From positions 1 through 64,000 of the forward strand of contig JAEEVW010000005.1 in the NCBI GenBank assembly GCA_016291085.1: DNA of 64,000 nucleotides, written 5' to 3'. The notes below the pieces were generated by a model, which ran no database searches, was not told the DNA's origin, and saw only the letters and a program-made list of their open reading frames with translations. Position 1 is the first letter of the stretch, and each line of letters starts with the position of its first letter. Below are positions 17,513 through 26,193 of the stretch, piece after piece. The stretch comes from Prevotella sp. GTDB taxonomy: Bacteria; Bacteroidota; Bacteroidia; Bacteroidales; Bacteroidaceae. A program made the translations under genes and the position numbers.

Positions 17513-17567
17513 AATAGAGTAGCTCTTCCCCCTTATTTTAAAGTATTAATAAATAAGGTAAAAAGAA

Positions 17568-19967
17568 ATGAGAAAGATTTTAGTTTTGGCTGCCGTTGTT
17601 GCGTTAACGGCTCGAGCTAACACGGTGAACGAAAACGTGGTTTACGACTCCACCAAGGTGGAGCAGTTGCAGGAGGTGGTGGTGCAAGGCGTGCGTGCAC
17701 AAAAGAATGCGCCGTTTGCCACCAGTAACATCAAGAAGAAAGACCTGGGCGATTTTTCGAGGACAGGTAAGGAACTGCCTTTCCTTTTCTCACAGACGCC
17801 AGGTGTGTTGGCGTGGAGCGAGAACGGATTGGGCACGGGAACGACCTATATGCGTATTCGCGGTGCCGGTGACTCCCGTATCAACGTAACGTTGGACGGT
17901 GTGCCCCTGAACTCACCGGAGGACCAGTGTGTGTTTTGGGCGAACATGAACTCGTACGGTTCGCTGCTGGGTTCGGTACAGATACAGCGCGGCGTGGGAA
18001 CGTCGACCAACGGCGACGGTGCCTTTGGCGGTACGGTGGCTATGTCGTCGGCAACGCCCTTGCAGACCATGGGCGGCGAGGTGAATTTCTCGTACGGCTC
18101 ATACAACACCTACAACTTCGGCGGTAAGTTCTCGACGGGCCTTCTTTGGAACCACTGGATACTGGACGGTGCCTACCACGAGACGCATACCGACGGTTTC
18201 CTAAATGGCACCAGCGGCAGAAGTGGTTCATATTATGGCGGCCTAAGCTATGTGTCTGACGATTTCGTCGTCAGATATAAAAACATCGGCAATTTCGAGC
18301 GTACCGGCCAGGCATGGAACGGCGTTACAGCCGGTAACAACGACTATTCGCTGATGGACGGCTGCTACGACGACGGCTCGTGGACCTACACAAGCAAAAC
18401 GGGCATCAAGGACTACGAGGACATGTGGAACGCAGGGCTGGGCAAGTTCAACTCGCTCTATGAATATCTGGTAACGGGCGATGACGGTCTGTTTGTGAAG
18501 GATGCCAACGGTAACTACCAGACGGCACGCTATCAGATGGCCGACGGCAGTTTCTGGGACAAGACGACGGACAATTTCTGGCAGAACCATAATATATTGT
18601 CGGCAGCATGGAACATTAACGACCATTGGTCGACGACGGCCTCGTTGCACTACACCTACGGATACGGCTATTACGAGGAGTTCCGCCAGAACAACAAGTT
18701 GGCGAAGTATGGTCTGACCTTCAAGGACAGCGAGGGCAACAAGGTGAAGAAGACCGATTTTGTGCGTAAGAAGGGACTGGAGCAGCACACCTACGGACTG
18801 GTGTGGAATGCCAACTATAAAGATGATGCGTGGGACGTTATCGGCGGGGTGTCGCTACAGAACTACGATGGTTATCACTTCGGATACCTGACCTATGCGA
18901 AGCATGCCGAGTTGAGTAAAACGCTGCTGGCCAACGGCAACTATCGCTACTACGACTCGCCTGCCCACAAGCTGGACGGCAACGTATTCCTGAAAGCCGT
19001 CTACCACATCAACGAGCAGTGGGACGTATTTGCCGACATACAGTATCGCCACGTGGGATTCAAGACCGACGGATACAATGACAAATACTATACCGATGCC
19101 AATGGTGACCTCCAGAAGCACTATCTGGATGTCGACAAGAAGTATGACTTTCTGAATCCGAAGGCCGGTTTCTCGTGGTCGCTAGGCGGTCACCGCGTGT
19201 ATGGTTCGCTGGCTATGAGTCATCGTGAGCCAGAGCGTAACAACTTCACCGACAATGGCCACTACCCTGCCCCAAAAGCTGAGCAGTTACTTGACTATGA
19301 ACTGGGCTACACTTACAACGGCGATTGCTGGCGTGTAGGCGTGAACGGCTATTATATGGACTACAAAGACCAGTTTGTACAGACGGGTGAGGTCAGCGAC
19401 ATCGGCGAGAATCTGACAACGAACATCAAGAATTCTTATCGTATGGGCGTGGAGCTACAGGCCGGCGTAGACCCCGCCTCGTGGCTCACCATTGAGGGTA
19501 ATGCCGCCCTGAGCAAGAACAAGATCAAGGACTTCGATGAGCAGGTTCAGGTCGATTGGGGCGACTATACCACCATTCACTACGACCATTCGACGCTGGC
19601 CTTCAGTCCATCGACGATTCTGAACGGTTTCATCAACTTCCACTACAAGGGCATTCAGGCCGTGTGGCACACCAATTTCGTGTCGCGCCAGTATCTGGAC
19701 AACACAGAGTGCAAGGACCGCTCGCTGCCGTCGTATAGCGTATCGAACGCCTCCGTCAGCTATACGATAAAGCCTAAGAAGGTGATAAAGGAGGTGATTA
19801 TCGGCCTGAACGCCAATAATATCTTCAACCGCCACTATGCCGCCAGTGGATGGGTATATTCAGCTATTCTCAGCGACAGCCATCCCAACGAGAACCGCTA
19901 CTATCAGATTGGTTTCATCCCCATGTCGGGATTCACGATGATGGGAAACGTGACGGTGAGATTTTAG
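17568..19967 (+). CDS. TonB-dependent outer membrane receptor, thiamine-regulated
   Basis: A 799-residue receptor, probably for thiamine or its precursors because it sits directly under the TPP riboswitch. Residues 1-17 form a signal peptide. The plug domain follows (VEQLQEVVVQGVRAQ, PGVLAWSENG, YMRIRGAGDSRINVTLDGVP). The rest is a beta-barrel ending MMGNVTVRF. There is no N-terminal carboxypeptidase-like domain, so it is not a SusC type. It forms an operon with pnuT, 34 bases downstream. Confidence 0.92.
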   Translation: MRKILVLAAVVALTARANTVNENVVYDSTKVEQLQEVVVQGVRAQKNAPFATSNIKKKDLGDFSRTGKELPFLFSQTPGVLAWSENGLGTGTTYMRIRGAGDSRINVTLDGVPLNSPEDQCVFWANMNSYGSLLGSVQIQRGVGTSTNGDGAFGGTVAMSSATPLQTMGGEVNFSYGSYNTYNFGGKFSTGLLWNHWILDGAYHETHTDGFLNGTSGRSGSYYGGLSYVSDDFVVRYKNIGNFERTGQAWNGVTAGNNDYSLMDGCYDDGSWTYTSKTGIKDYEDMWNAGLGKFNSLYEYLVTGDDGLFVKDANGNYQTARYQMADGSFWDKTTDNFWQNHNILSAAWNINDHWSTTASLHYTYGYGYYEEFRQNNKLAKYGLTFKDSEGNKVKKTDFVRKKGLEQHTYGLVWNANYKDDAWDVIGGVSLQNYDGYHFGYLTYAKHAELSKTLLANGNYRYYDSPAHKLDGNVFLKAVYHINEQWDVFADIQYRHVGFKTDGYNDKYYTDANGDLQKHYLDVDKKYDFLNPKAGFSWSLGGHRVYGSLAMSHREPERNNFTDNGHYPAPKAEQLLDYELGYTYNGDCWRVGVNGYYMDYKDQFVQTGEVSDIGENLTTNIKNSYRMGVELQAGVDPASWLTIEGNAALSKNKIKDFDEQVQVDWGDYTTIHYDHSTLAFSPSTILNGFINFHYKGIQAVWHTNFVSRQYLDNTECKDRSLPSYSVSNASVSYTIKPKKVIKEVIIGLNANNIFNRHYAASGWVYSAILSDSHPNENRYYQIGFIPMSGFTMMGNVTVRF

Positions 19968-20000
19968 TTGACAGTTGATAGTTGATAGTTGACAGTTAAA
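19968..20000. repeat. AGTTGACAGTTGATAG spacer array
   Basis: The gap between the receptor and pnuT is made of tandem AGTTGA(C/T)A units at 7-8 bp. Its last unit lies right before the pnuT ATG, so there is no separate ribosome-binding site. Confidence 0.75.
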
Positions 20001-20001
20001 A

Positions 20002-20589
20002 ATGGCGCTCGACTGGCTTGACATATTCACCACGATACTCGGCCTGATTTATATCTGGCTGGAGTATCGTGCGCATATTGCCCTTTGGGTGGTAGGCATC
20101 ATCATGCCAGCACTCGACATCTACCTGTACTGGAGTCATGGGTTGTATGGGGACGCAGGTATGGCCTGCTATTATACCCTTGCTGCCTTCTACGGATTCT
20201 ATATCTGGAAATTCAAGAAGACCAGGAAGAAAAAAGAGTCGTTGCCAATTATCTTTATGCCTCGCAACCAGTATCTGCCTGCTATGCTGTTTTTCCTGAT
20301 TTCATGGGGAGTTATCTACTACATTCTCGTGACATGGACCAACTCCACAGTGCCCCTACTCGACTCGTTTACCAACGCCGTATCATTTGTGGCACTATGG
20401 GCATTGGCACGCAAATATGTGGAGCAGTGGATATTCTGGATTGTCGTCGATGCTGTCTGTACATTTCTCTATATACAAAAGGGTATTCCCTTCAAGGCCC
20501 TGCTCTATGGTCTCTATGTTGCCATTGCCATAGCCGGCTATCGGAAATGGAAGAGCGTAGCAAAAACGGTAAAAAGAGACCAGAAATGA
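20002..20589 (+). CDS. pnuT: PnuC-family transporter, probably thiamine transporter PnuT
   Basis: A 195-residue inner membrane protein with about seven hydrophobic segments and the PnuC-family block ARKYVEQWIFWIVVDAV. Family members carry vitamins by facilitated diffusion followed by phosphorylation. The riboswitch and the receptor upstream point to thiamine rather than nicotinamide riboside. In Bacteroides relatives a thiamine pyrophosphokinase often follows. Here the next gene is panE on the other strand, so the trapping kinase must be elsewhere. Confidence 0.88.
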   Translation: MALDWLDIFTTILGLIYIWLEYRAHIALWVVGIIMPALDIYLYWSHGLYGDAGMACYYTLAAFYGFYIWKFKKTRKKKESLPIIFMPRNQYLPAMLFFLISWGVIYYILVTWTNSTVPLLDSFTNAVSFVALWALARKYVEQWIFWIVVDAVCTFLYIQKGIPFKALLYGLYVAIAIAGYRKWKSVAKTVKRDQK

Positions 20590-20590
20590 G

Positions 20591-21496
20591 TTAGCCTACA
20601 TCCAAGAATTTGAGTTCTGCTTCGAGCATGGCCAGTTTGGGCATGTCGTAGCCGGCCTCACGGGCAATTTCGATAGGTCGTGTATAGAGATAGTAAATCT
20701 CCATGCGGCGATGGAAGTCGTAGTCCAGCCGCATGGATGGTGAATAGGGCGTCATGGCATCGGTCATCTCCAGCATTTTCTGGGCAAACGACTCGTCGAT
20801 ATTCTTCACGCCCAAATGTTGGGCGGCACCGATGACCTCCATCATCTGCTCGTAGATGAGCTGACGCGTGGCAGGATGCTGGAGCAACAGATTGGTCTGT
20901 GTCTTCAGCGCCACTGTCATACCGTTAAACGGCATGTTCCACACGGCTTTTTTCCATCGTGCCTCGTGATATTCCACGAGTCCGGCCTTTACACCGGCCG
21001 CATTGAAGTCATCGACCACCTGCTGTAGCAAAGCCTCATCGCGACAAGAGTAATTGCCCAGATTGATTTGTCCGTAACACTGGTGGTTGACACGTCCCGG
21101 TTCCGTCTTGGCAGAGCAGATAAACGCCAAGCCAGCGGCCAATTGAATGTCAGGAAACATCTGCTGCACGTCTTGTTCGACACCGATACCATTCTGAATG
21201 AGTATGACCAGCGTCTTAGGTCCCAACAATGGGGGCAGCAAATCGCGCAACTTATTATTGTTGATGGACTTCAAGCACACCAGCACGACATCGCACTGGG
21301 GCATATCCTCGGTTTGGTTGTACACGTGCGGATTGTCCAAATGGAACGAGCCGTCGCACGAATCAATCTGCAGACCGTGTTGTCGGACATATTCATAATC
21401 ACTACGCAGCAGGAAATGCAATTCCTGTCCACTCTGAGCCAATCGTGCGCCGTAGTATCCGCCAATGGCTCCAGAACCTATTACTCCGTATTTCAT
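20591..21496 (-). CDS. panE: 2-dehydropantoate 2-reductase (ketopantoate reductase)
   Basis: A 301-residue NADPH-dependent enzyme of pantothenate and CoA synthesis. The dinucleotide-binding motif GSGAIGGYYGARLAQSG is at the start, followed by LVCLKSINN, and the catalytic lysine lies in EARWKKAVWNMPFNGM. The C-terminal helical domain is complete. PanE-family paralogues act on other 2-oxoacids, so the exact substrate is inferred. It ends one base from the pnuT stop (convergent) and is divergent from argS. Confidence 0.85.
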   Translation of the reverse strand: MKYGVIGSGAIGGYYGARLAQSGQELHFLLRSDYEYVRQHGLQIDSCDGSFHLDNPHVYNQTEDMPQCDVVLVCLKSINNNKLRDLLPPLLGPKTLVILIQNGIGVEQDVQQMFPDIQLAAGLAFICSAKTEPGRVNHQCYGQINLGNYSCRDEALLQQVVDDFNAAGVKAGLVEYHEARWKKAVWNMPFNGMTVALKTQTNLLLQHPATRQLIYEQMMEVIGAAQHLGVKNIDESFAQKMLEMTDAMTPYSPSMRLDYDFHRRMEIYYLYTRPIEIAREAGYDMPKLAMLEAELKFLDVG

Positions 21497-21520
21497 TTCG
21501 CAAAATCAGATTTTAGGGTG

Positions 21521-21557
21521 CAAAATTACAAAAATAAAAATAAAATTAGTACCTTTG
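21521..21557. promoter_or_regulatory. Divergent -7 boxes for panE and argS
   Basis: Minus-strand TAATTTTG at 21521-21528 faces panE. Plus-strand TACCTTTG at 21550-21557 faces argS. Neither has a good TTTG at -33. Confidence 0.6.
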
Positions 21558-21576
21558 CACCCAAAATTTGAAAGAA

Positions 21577-23361
21577 ATGAAGATTGAGCAACAAATAATG
21601 GCTGCTGCACAGGCAGCAGTAAAGGCACTCTACGGACAGGACGTGCCCGAAAAGATGGTGCAAATGCAAAAGACCCGCAGCGAGTTTGAAGGTAACCTGA
21701 CGCTGGTGGTATTCCCATTCGTAAAGATGGCCAAGAAGTCGCCTGAGCAGACTGGTCAGGAGTTGGGTGAATATCTGGTAGCCAACTGCGACGCCGTCAG
21801 CAAATTCAATGTCGTGAAGGGCTTTTTGAATCTCAGCATCAGCGACGAGGCTTGGCTTTCGCTGTTAACTGATATCGATAAGGACGAGCACTACGGTGAA
21901 CGTCCCGCCGACGAGAGTTCACCTCTCGTCATGATTGAATACTCATCGCCCAATACCAACAAGCCCCTGCATTTGGGACATGTGCGCAACAACCTGCTGG
22001 GCTGGTCATTAGCTCAGATTATGGAGGCCAACGGCAACAAGGTGGTAAAGACCAATATCGTAAACGACCGTGGTATCCATATCTGTAAATCGATGCTCGC
22101 CTGGCTGAAGTGGGGCAATGGCGAGACTCCCGAGTCTTCAGGCAAGAAAGGCGACCACCTGATTGGCGACTACTATGTAGCCTTCGACAAACACTATCGT
22201 GAGGAGATTAAGGAACTCGTGGCTCAGGGCATGGACGAGGAAAAGGCCAAGCAGGAGGCTCCGCTCATCAAGGAGGCTCACGAAATGCTGGTGAAATGGG
22301 AGCAGAACGACCCCGAGGTGCGCGCTCTGTGGGAGAAGATGAACAACTGGGTGTATGCCGGTTTCGACGAGACCTACAAGAAGATGGGCGTTGCGTTCGA
22401 TAAGATTTACTACGAGAGTCAGACCTACCTGAAGGGTAAGGCCAAGGTAGAAGAGGGACTCGCCAAGGGTCTCTTCGAGCGTCATGAGGACAACTCGGTA
22501 TGGGCCGATCTGACCAATGAGGGACTAGACCAGAAACTGCTGTTGCGTAGCGATGGAACCAGCGTTTATATGACGCAGGACATCGGTACAGCCGAGATGC
22601 GTTTCCAGGACTACCCCATCGACAAGATGATCTACGTAGTGGGCAACGAGCAGAACTACCATTTCCAGGTACTCTCCATCCTGCTCGACCGTCTGGGCTT
22701 CAAGTGGGGCAAGGAGTTGGTCCACTTCTCTTACGGTATGGTGGAGTTGCCTAATGGCAAGATGAAGAGCCGTGAGGGAACGGTGGTAGATGCTGACGAT
22801 TTGATGGCGCTGATGGTAGAAGATGCTTACAAGACCTCAATGGAACTCGGAAAATTCGACGACATGACCGAAGAGGAGCGTCGTGAGATTGCCCGCATTG
22901 TGGGTATGGGTGCCCTGAAGTACTTCATCCTGAAGGTGGATGCTCGCAAAAACATGCTGTTCAATCCCGAGGAAAGTATCGATTTCAACGGCAATACCGG
23001 TCCCTTCATCCAATACACCTATGCGCGTATCCGCAGCATTCTGAGGAAAGCCGCTAATCATAATTCTCAATTCTCAATTCTCAATTCTCAATTAAGTGAG
23101 AAGGAGATCGAGCTCATCCAGAAGATGTCGGAGTATGGTGCTGCTGTGGAGCAGGCCGGCAAGGACTACAGCCCGTCAGGCATTGCCAACTATTGCTACG
23201 AGTTGACGAAGGTGTTCAACCAGTTCTACCACGACTTCTCTATCCTCAACGAACCCGATGAGCAGAAGAAGGCCGTCCGCCTGATGCTGGCCAAGAACGT
23301 GGCGAAGATTCTGAAGAACGGCATGGCCTTGCTGGGCATTGAGGTTCCCGAAAGAATGTAA
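21577..23361 (+). CDS. argS: Arginyl-tRNA synthetase
   Basis: A 594-residue class I synthetase that charges tRNA-Arg. Seen are the ArgS N-terminal domain, the HIGH-type motif NKPLHLGHVRNN near residue 131 and the KMSKS-type NGKMKSREGTVV near 394. The C-terminal helical anticodon-binding domain (DALRM type) follows. The ATG at 21577 was chosen over a TTG three codons upstream. Odd: residues about 495-508 ([12 protein letters not shown]) are encoded by four tandem AATTCTC units, an in-frame low-complexity insert just before the anticodon domain. Confidence 0.96.
   Translation: MKIEQQIMAAAQAAVKALYGQDVPEKMVQMQKTRSEFEGNLTLVVFPFVKMAKKSPEQTGQELGEYLVANCDAVSKFNVVKGFLNLSISDEAWLSLLTDIDKDEHYGERPADESSPLVMIEYSSPNTNKPLHLGHVRNNLLGWSLAQIMEANGNKVVKTNIVNDRGIHICKSMLAWLKWGNGETPESSGKKGDHLIGDYYVAFDKHYREEIKELVAQGMDEEKAKQEAPLIKEAHEMLVKWEQNDPEVRALWEKMNNWVYAGFDETYKKMGVAFDKIYYESQTYLKGKAKVEEGLAKGLFERHEDNSVWADLTNEGLDQKLLLRSDGTSVYMTQDIGTAEMRFQDYPIDKMIYVVGNEQNYHFQVLSILLDRLGFKWGKELVHFSYGMVELPNGKMKSREGTVVDADDLMALMVEDAYKTSMELGKFDDMTEEERREIARIVGMGALKYFILKVDARKNMLFNPEESIDFNGNTGPFIQYTYARIRSILRKAANHNSQFSILNSQLSEKEIELIQKMSEYGAAVEQAGKDYSPSGIANYCYELTKVFNQFYHDFSILNEPDEQKKAVRLMLAKNVAKILKNGMALLGIEVPERM
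23062..23093 (+). repeat. AATTCTC array inside argS
   Basis: Four and a half copies of the 7-base unit AATTCTC in coding sequence. The same motif occurs as spacer before eno (54851-54868). Confidence 0.9.
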
Positions 23362-23366
23362 GGTAT

Positions 23367-23385
23367 GTTGCGACTGAGTCGCAAC
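23367..23385. repeat. 19-bp palindrome after argS
   Basis: GTTGCGACTGAGTCGCAAC is a perfect palindrome (9+1+9) five bases after the argS stop. No T-run follows on the plus strand. An identical copy lies inside ispG at 43706-43724. Confidence 0.9.
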
Positions 23386-23400
23386 AAACAATAAAAAAAG

Positions 23401-23859
23401 ATGCAGAACCCTCCCGACTACAGACACGACACAGTGCTGCCCCTACCCATGGAAGTTAGGGCAGACGCGTGGGCTGTGGATGCGGCCTGTAGCGGGAATC
23501 CAGGACCGATGGAGTATCAGGCGATAGACCTGCAGACGGGCTATCGCGTGTTCCATTTCGGACCTGTGAAGGGTACCAACAATATCGGGGAGTTTCTGGC
23601 CATCGTTCATGCGCTGGCCCTTTGCTGGCAACAAGGGTTGCACAACAAAACCATCTATAGCGATTCGTATAATGCCATTCTCTGGGTGAACAAGCGTAAA
23701 TGCAAGACCAAACTGGAGCGCACCCAAGAGACAGAGCAACTTTTCCAAATTATCGTTCGCGCTGAAAACTGGCTACAAACCCACCAGTGGCGCAATCCCA
23801 TCATTAAATGGGAGACAAAGCAATGGGGCGAAGTTCCTGCTGACTTTGGTAGGAAGTAA
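23401..23859 (+). CDS. Ribonuclease H family protein
   Basis: A 152-residue RNase HI-type protein. The four acidic active-site residues are placed as expected: Asp27 in VDAACSGNPGP, Glu64 in NNIGEFLAIVHAL, Asp88 in TIYSDSYNAI and Asp148 in VPADFGRK. It should cleave RNA in RNA-DNA hybrids, for example in Okazaki primers or R-loops. An N-terminal tail of about 20 residues precedes the fold. It may be co-transcribed with argS through the palindrome-bearing gap. Confidence 0.88.
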   Translation: MQNPPDYRHDTVLPLPMEVRADAWAVDAACSGNPGPMEYQAIDLQTGYRVFHFGPVKGTNNIGEFLAIVHALALCWQQGLHNKTIYSDSYNAILWVNKRKCKTKLERTQETEQLFQIIVRAENWLQTHQWRNPIIKWETKQWGEVPADFGRK

Positions 23860-23864
23860 GGCCT

Positions 23865-24797
23865 TTACCTGCGATAATAGCACAAGGTATTATCGCCACA
23901 TTCCACCTTATTATATATAATAGCCCCTGCAGGCAGTTGGGGTGCCTGTGTGCCACCACTCACCGTAATCGGTGCCGTCTCGACGCGTATCTCATCCCAC
24001 AGACCAGCCTCGATGAACGACTCATGCGTTTGACGTCCTCCTTCGACGATGAGCGACTGAATGCCGTGCTGATAAAGGTCATCCATGAGTTGCGGCAAGG
24101 GACGATGATGCGTCAATACAATGCGTTGGGGATTGGGACCGTGCCAATAACGGACAGTGAGCTGAGGACGTTCACGAATGTCGGTAGTATGCCCCACCAG
24201 TATGGCATCCTCCTCGGCGCGAAGTTGGTGGGAAAACATCTGTGTCTGTTCGTTGGAAATCTGCAACGCCTTGCCATTCTCATCAATAAAACCATTGGCA
24301 GTCTGTGCCCACTTCAGGATGATGTAGGGACGGTGTTCGCGATGAAAGGTAAAGAAACGGCGGTTTAGCCACTGGCACTCTTTTTCGAGTACGCCAACAA
24401 CGACCTCGAGACCCGCATCCTTTAATTTTTTGATGCCTCGACCCTGTACCTCAGCAAAGGGGTCGATGGTGCCAACAACGACACGTCTTACCCCCTTCTT
24501 GATTATCAGATCGGCGCAAGGGGGAGTCTTACCATAATGCGAACAAGGCTCTAACGACACGTAGATGGTGGCATCCTTCAGCAGCGCCTCATCCTCTGGA
24601 TGCACGCTGGCAAAGGCATTGACTTCGGCATGTCCCTCACCACAACGCACATGATAACCCTCGCTGATGATACGCCCATTCACAACTATAACGGCACCTA
24701 CCATCGGGTTTGGACGGGCACCCTGAATACCATTGGCAGCAAGCTGAATGCAACGCTGCATGTATTTTTCGTCAACGATTTTTTGGTCGTTTTCCAT
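23865..24797 (-). CDS. ribD: Bifunctional riboflavin biosynthesis protein RibD
   Basis: A 310-residue enzyme carrying out deamination then reduction in riboflavin synthesis. The N-terminal deaminase has HAEVNAF and the zinc ligands in PCSHYGKTPPC. The C-terminal reductase has ILKWAQTANGFIDENGK and SLIVEGGRQTHESFIEAG. It is convergent with the RNase H gene (five-base gap) and divergent from prmC, whose promoter lies inside the ribD start region. Confidence 0.95.
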   Translation of the reverse strand: MENDQKIVDEKYMQRCIQLAANGIQGARPNPMVGAVIVVNGRIISEGYHVRCGEGHAEVNAFASVHPEDEALLKDATIYVSLEPCSHYGKTPPCADLIIKKGVRRVVVGTIDPFAEVQGRGIKKLKDAGLEVVVGVLEKECQWLNRRFFTFHREHRPYIILKWAQTANGFIDENGKALQISNEQTQMFSHQLRAEEDAILVGHTTDIRERPQLTVRYWHGPNPQRIVLTHHRPLPQLMDDLYQHGIQSLIVEGGRQTHESFIEAGLWDEIRVETAPITVSGGTQAPQLPAGAIIYNKVECGDNTLCYYRR

Positions 24798-24813
24798 AAA
24801 ATGATTATTTTTG
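24782..24813 (+). promoter_or_regulatory. Promoter of prmC, giving a near-leaderless mRNA
   Basis: TTTG at 24782-24785, 20 bases, TATTTTTG at 24806-24813, then CAGT and the ATG. The -33 box lies inside the first codons of ribD. Transcription would begin at or next to the start codon. Confidence 0.75.
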
Positions 24814-24817
24814 CAGT

Positions 24818-25678
24818 ATGAACTACAACGAACTGTGGCATTTGCTGGCGCAAAGATACGACGAGGGTGAGGCGAAAGCCATTGCCCGGATGACGTATGA
24901 AGTGCGCTTTGGACTGACCTTTTCAGACCTTTGCCTCGGCAAAGATACGCAATTATCTGCAGACGACCAAACGGAATTGGAAGAAATCGCCCAGAGACTG
25001 TCGCAAGGCGAGCCCATACAGTATGTTTTAGGACAAACAGGATTCTGCGGAAGGTTTTTCATTGTCAATGAGGCCGTGCTGATTCCACGTCCTGAGACGG
25101 AAGAACTGTGTCGGTGGATAGCTGAAAGTGAAAAACGAAAAGTGATCAGTGATAAGTGTTCAATCCTCGATATTGGTACGGGCTCGGGGTGTATCGCCAT
25201 CACGCTGGCTGCTGAGATGCTTCAGGCACAGGTTACAGCGTGGGACATTTCCGCAGAAGCATTGGAGGTGGCCCGCGAGAACGCCAAACGCACCAATGTT
25301 CACGTGTCTTTCGAACAAGTCGACGCCTTACATCTTACATCAGACATCTTACATCAGACATCGGAAGTCTTCGACCTCATCGTCAGCAATCCCCCCTATA
25401 TATGTAATAAGGAACGCGCGACGATGGAGGCGAATGTGCTGGAGCACGAACCCCATACGGCATTGTTTGTACCCGACGACAACCCGCTACTGTTCTATCG
25501 TGCCATCGCCCAATACGGACAGACGGCACTAAAGGAAGGTGGCTGGTTGTATTTTGAAATCAATCCCCTCTATGCAGATGCCCTCGCTGACATGTTAAAA
25601 ATGATGTCGTACTACGACATCAACATCAAACAAGACCAATTTGGTAAACAACGAATGATGAGAGCACGTAAAAAGTAA
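24818..25678 (+). CDS. prmC: Peptide chain release factor N5-glutamine methyltransferase
   Basis: Methylates the GGQ glutamine of release factors RF1 and RF2. The 286-residue protein has an N-terminal helical domain, QTGFCGRFFIVNEAVLIPRP, the SAM motif LDIGTGSGCIAITLA and the catalytic VSNPPYI. Two short inserts look repeat-derived: about residues 104-114 (SEKRKVISDK) and residues about 170-182 (LHLTSDILHQTSE). The second is encoded by two tandem 14-bp copies of CATCTTACATCAGA at 25331-25358. Both inserts keep the frame. Confidence 0.93.
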   Translation: MNYNELWHLLAQRYDEGEAKAIARMTYEVRFGLTFSDLCLGKDTQLSADDQTELEEIAQRLSQGEPIQYVLGQTGFCGRFFIVNEAVLIPRPETEELCRWIAESEKRKVISDKCSILDIGTGSGCIAITLAAEMLQAQVTAWDISAEALEVARENAKRTNVHVSFEQVDALHLTSDILHQTSEVFDLIVSNPPYICNKERATMEANVLEHEPHTALFVPDDNPLLFYRAIAQYGQTALKEGGWLYFEINPLYADALADMLKMMSYYDINIKQDQFGKQRMMRARKK

Positions 25679-25705
25679 AAGGGTAAAAAAGTAAAAAGGT
25701 AAAAA
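25679..25705. repeat. GGTAAAAA spacer array between prmC and recX
   Basis: The gap is four copies of (G/A)GTAAAAA at about 8-9 bp, ending two bases before the recX ATG. The same unit forms the porU-porV spacer and, reversed, part of the porV signal sequence. Confidence 0.8.
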
Positions 25706-25707
25706 AG

Positions 25708-26193
25708 ATGAAAACCGAAAACGAAGCCTACCTGACGCTGGCAGCACTCTGTGCACAGGCCGAGCACTGCCAATACGAAATGCTGGAGAAGATGCGTCGC
25801 TGGGAACTGTCTGAAGAAGCACAGGCCCGTGTGATGGCTAAGCTTATTAAGGAGCGCTATGTCGACGACGAGCGCTACACCCAAGCTTTTGTCAAGGACA
25901 AGATTCGCTATAACAAGTGGGGCCGTCGCAAGGTAGAGCAGGGTCTGTGGCAGAAGCGTATTGACGAAGACATTCGCAAACGTGTGCTCGACGACGTAGA
26001 CGATGACGAGTATCTGAGTGTGCTACGCCCCCTGCTGAAACAAAAGCGTAAGACTATCAAGGCTAAGAACGACTACGAGCTGAACCAAAAATTGATGCGG
26101 TTTGCACTGGGACGTGGCTTTACGTTCGACATCATCCGGCAGTGTTTGGACGTTGAAGAGCCAGAAGACTTAGAAGAGATGGAAGACGTATGA
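25708..26193 (+). CDS. recX: Regulatory protein RecX
   Basis: A 161-residue all-helical protein of three RecX repeats (YVDDERYTQAFVKDKIRYNK, GRRKVEQGLWQKRI), which normally inhibits RecA filament growth. The C-terminus is acidic (EEPEDLEEMEDV). recA itself is not in the window. The stop overlaps the next ATG (ATGA), so it is coupled to comF. Confidence 0.9.
   Translation: MKTENEAYLTLAALCAQAEHCQYEMLEKMRRWELSEEAQARVMAKLIKERYVDDERYTQAFVKDKIRYNKWGRRKVEQGLWQKRIDEDIRKRVLDDVDDDEYLSVLRPLLKQKRKTIKAKNDYELNQKLMRFALGRGFTFDIIRQCLDVEEPEDLEEMEDV

Noticed and set aside
23367..23385. Intrinsic terminator of argS
   Set aside because: Perfect palindrome but no T-run follows, and an identical copy is read through inside ispG.
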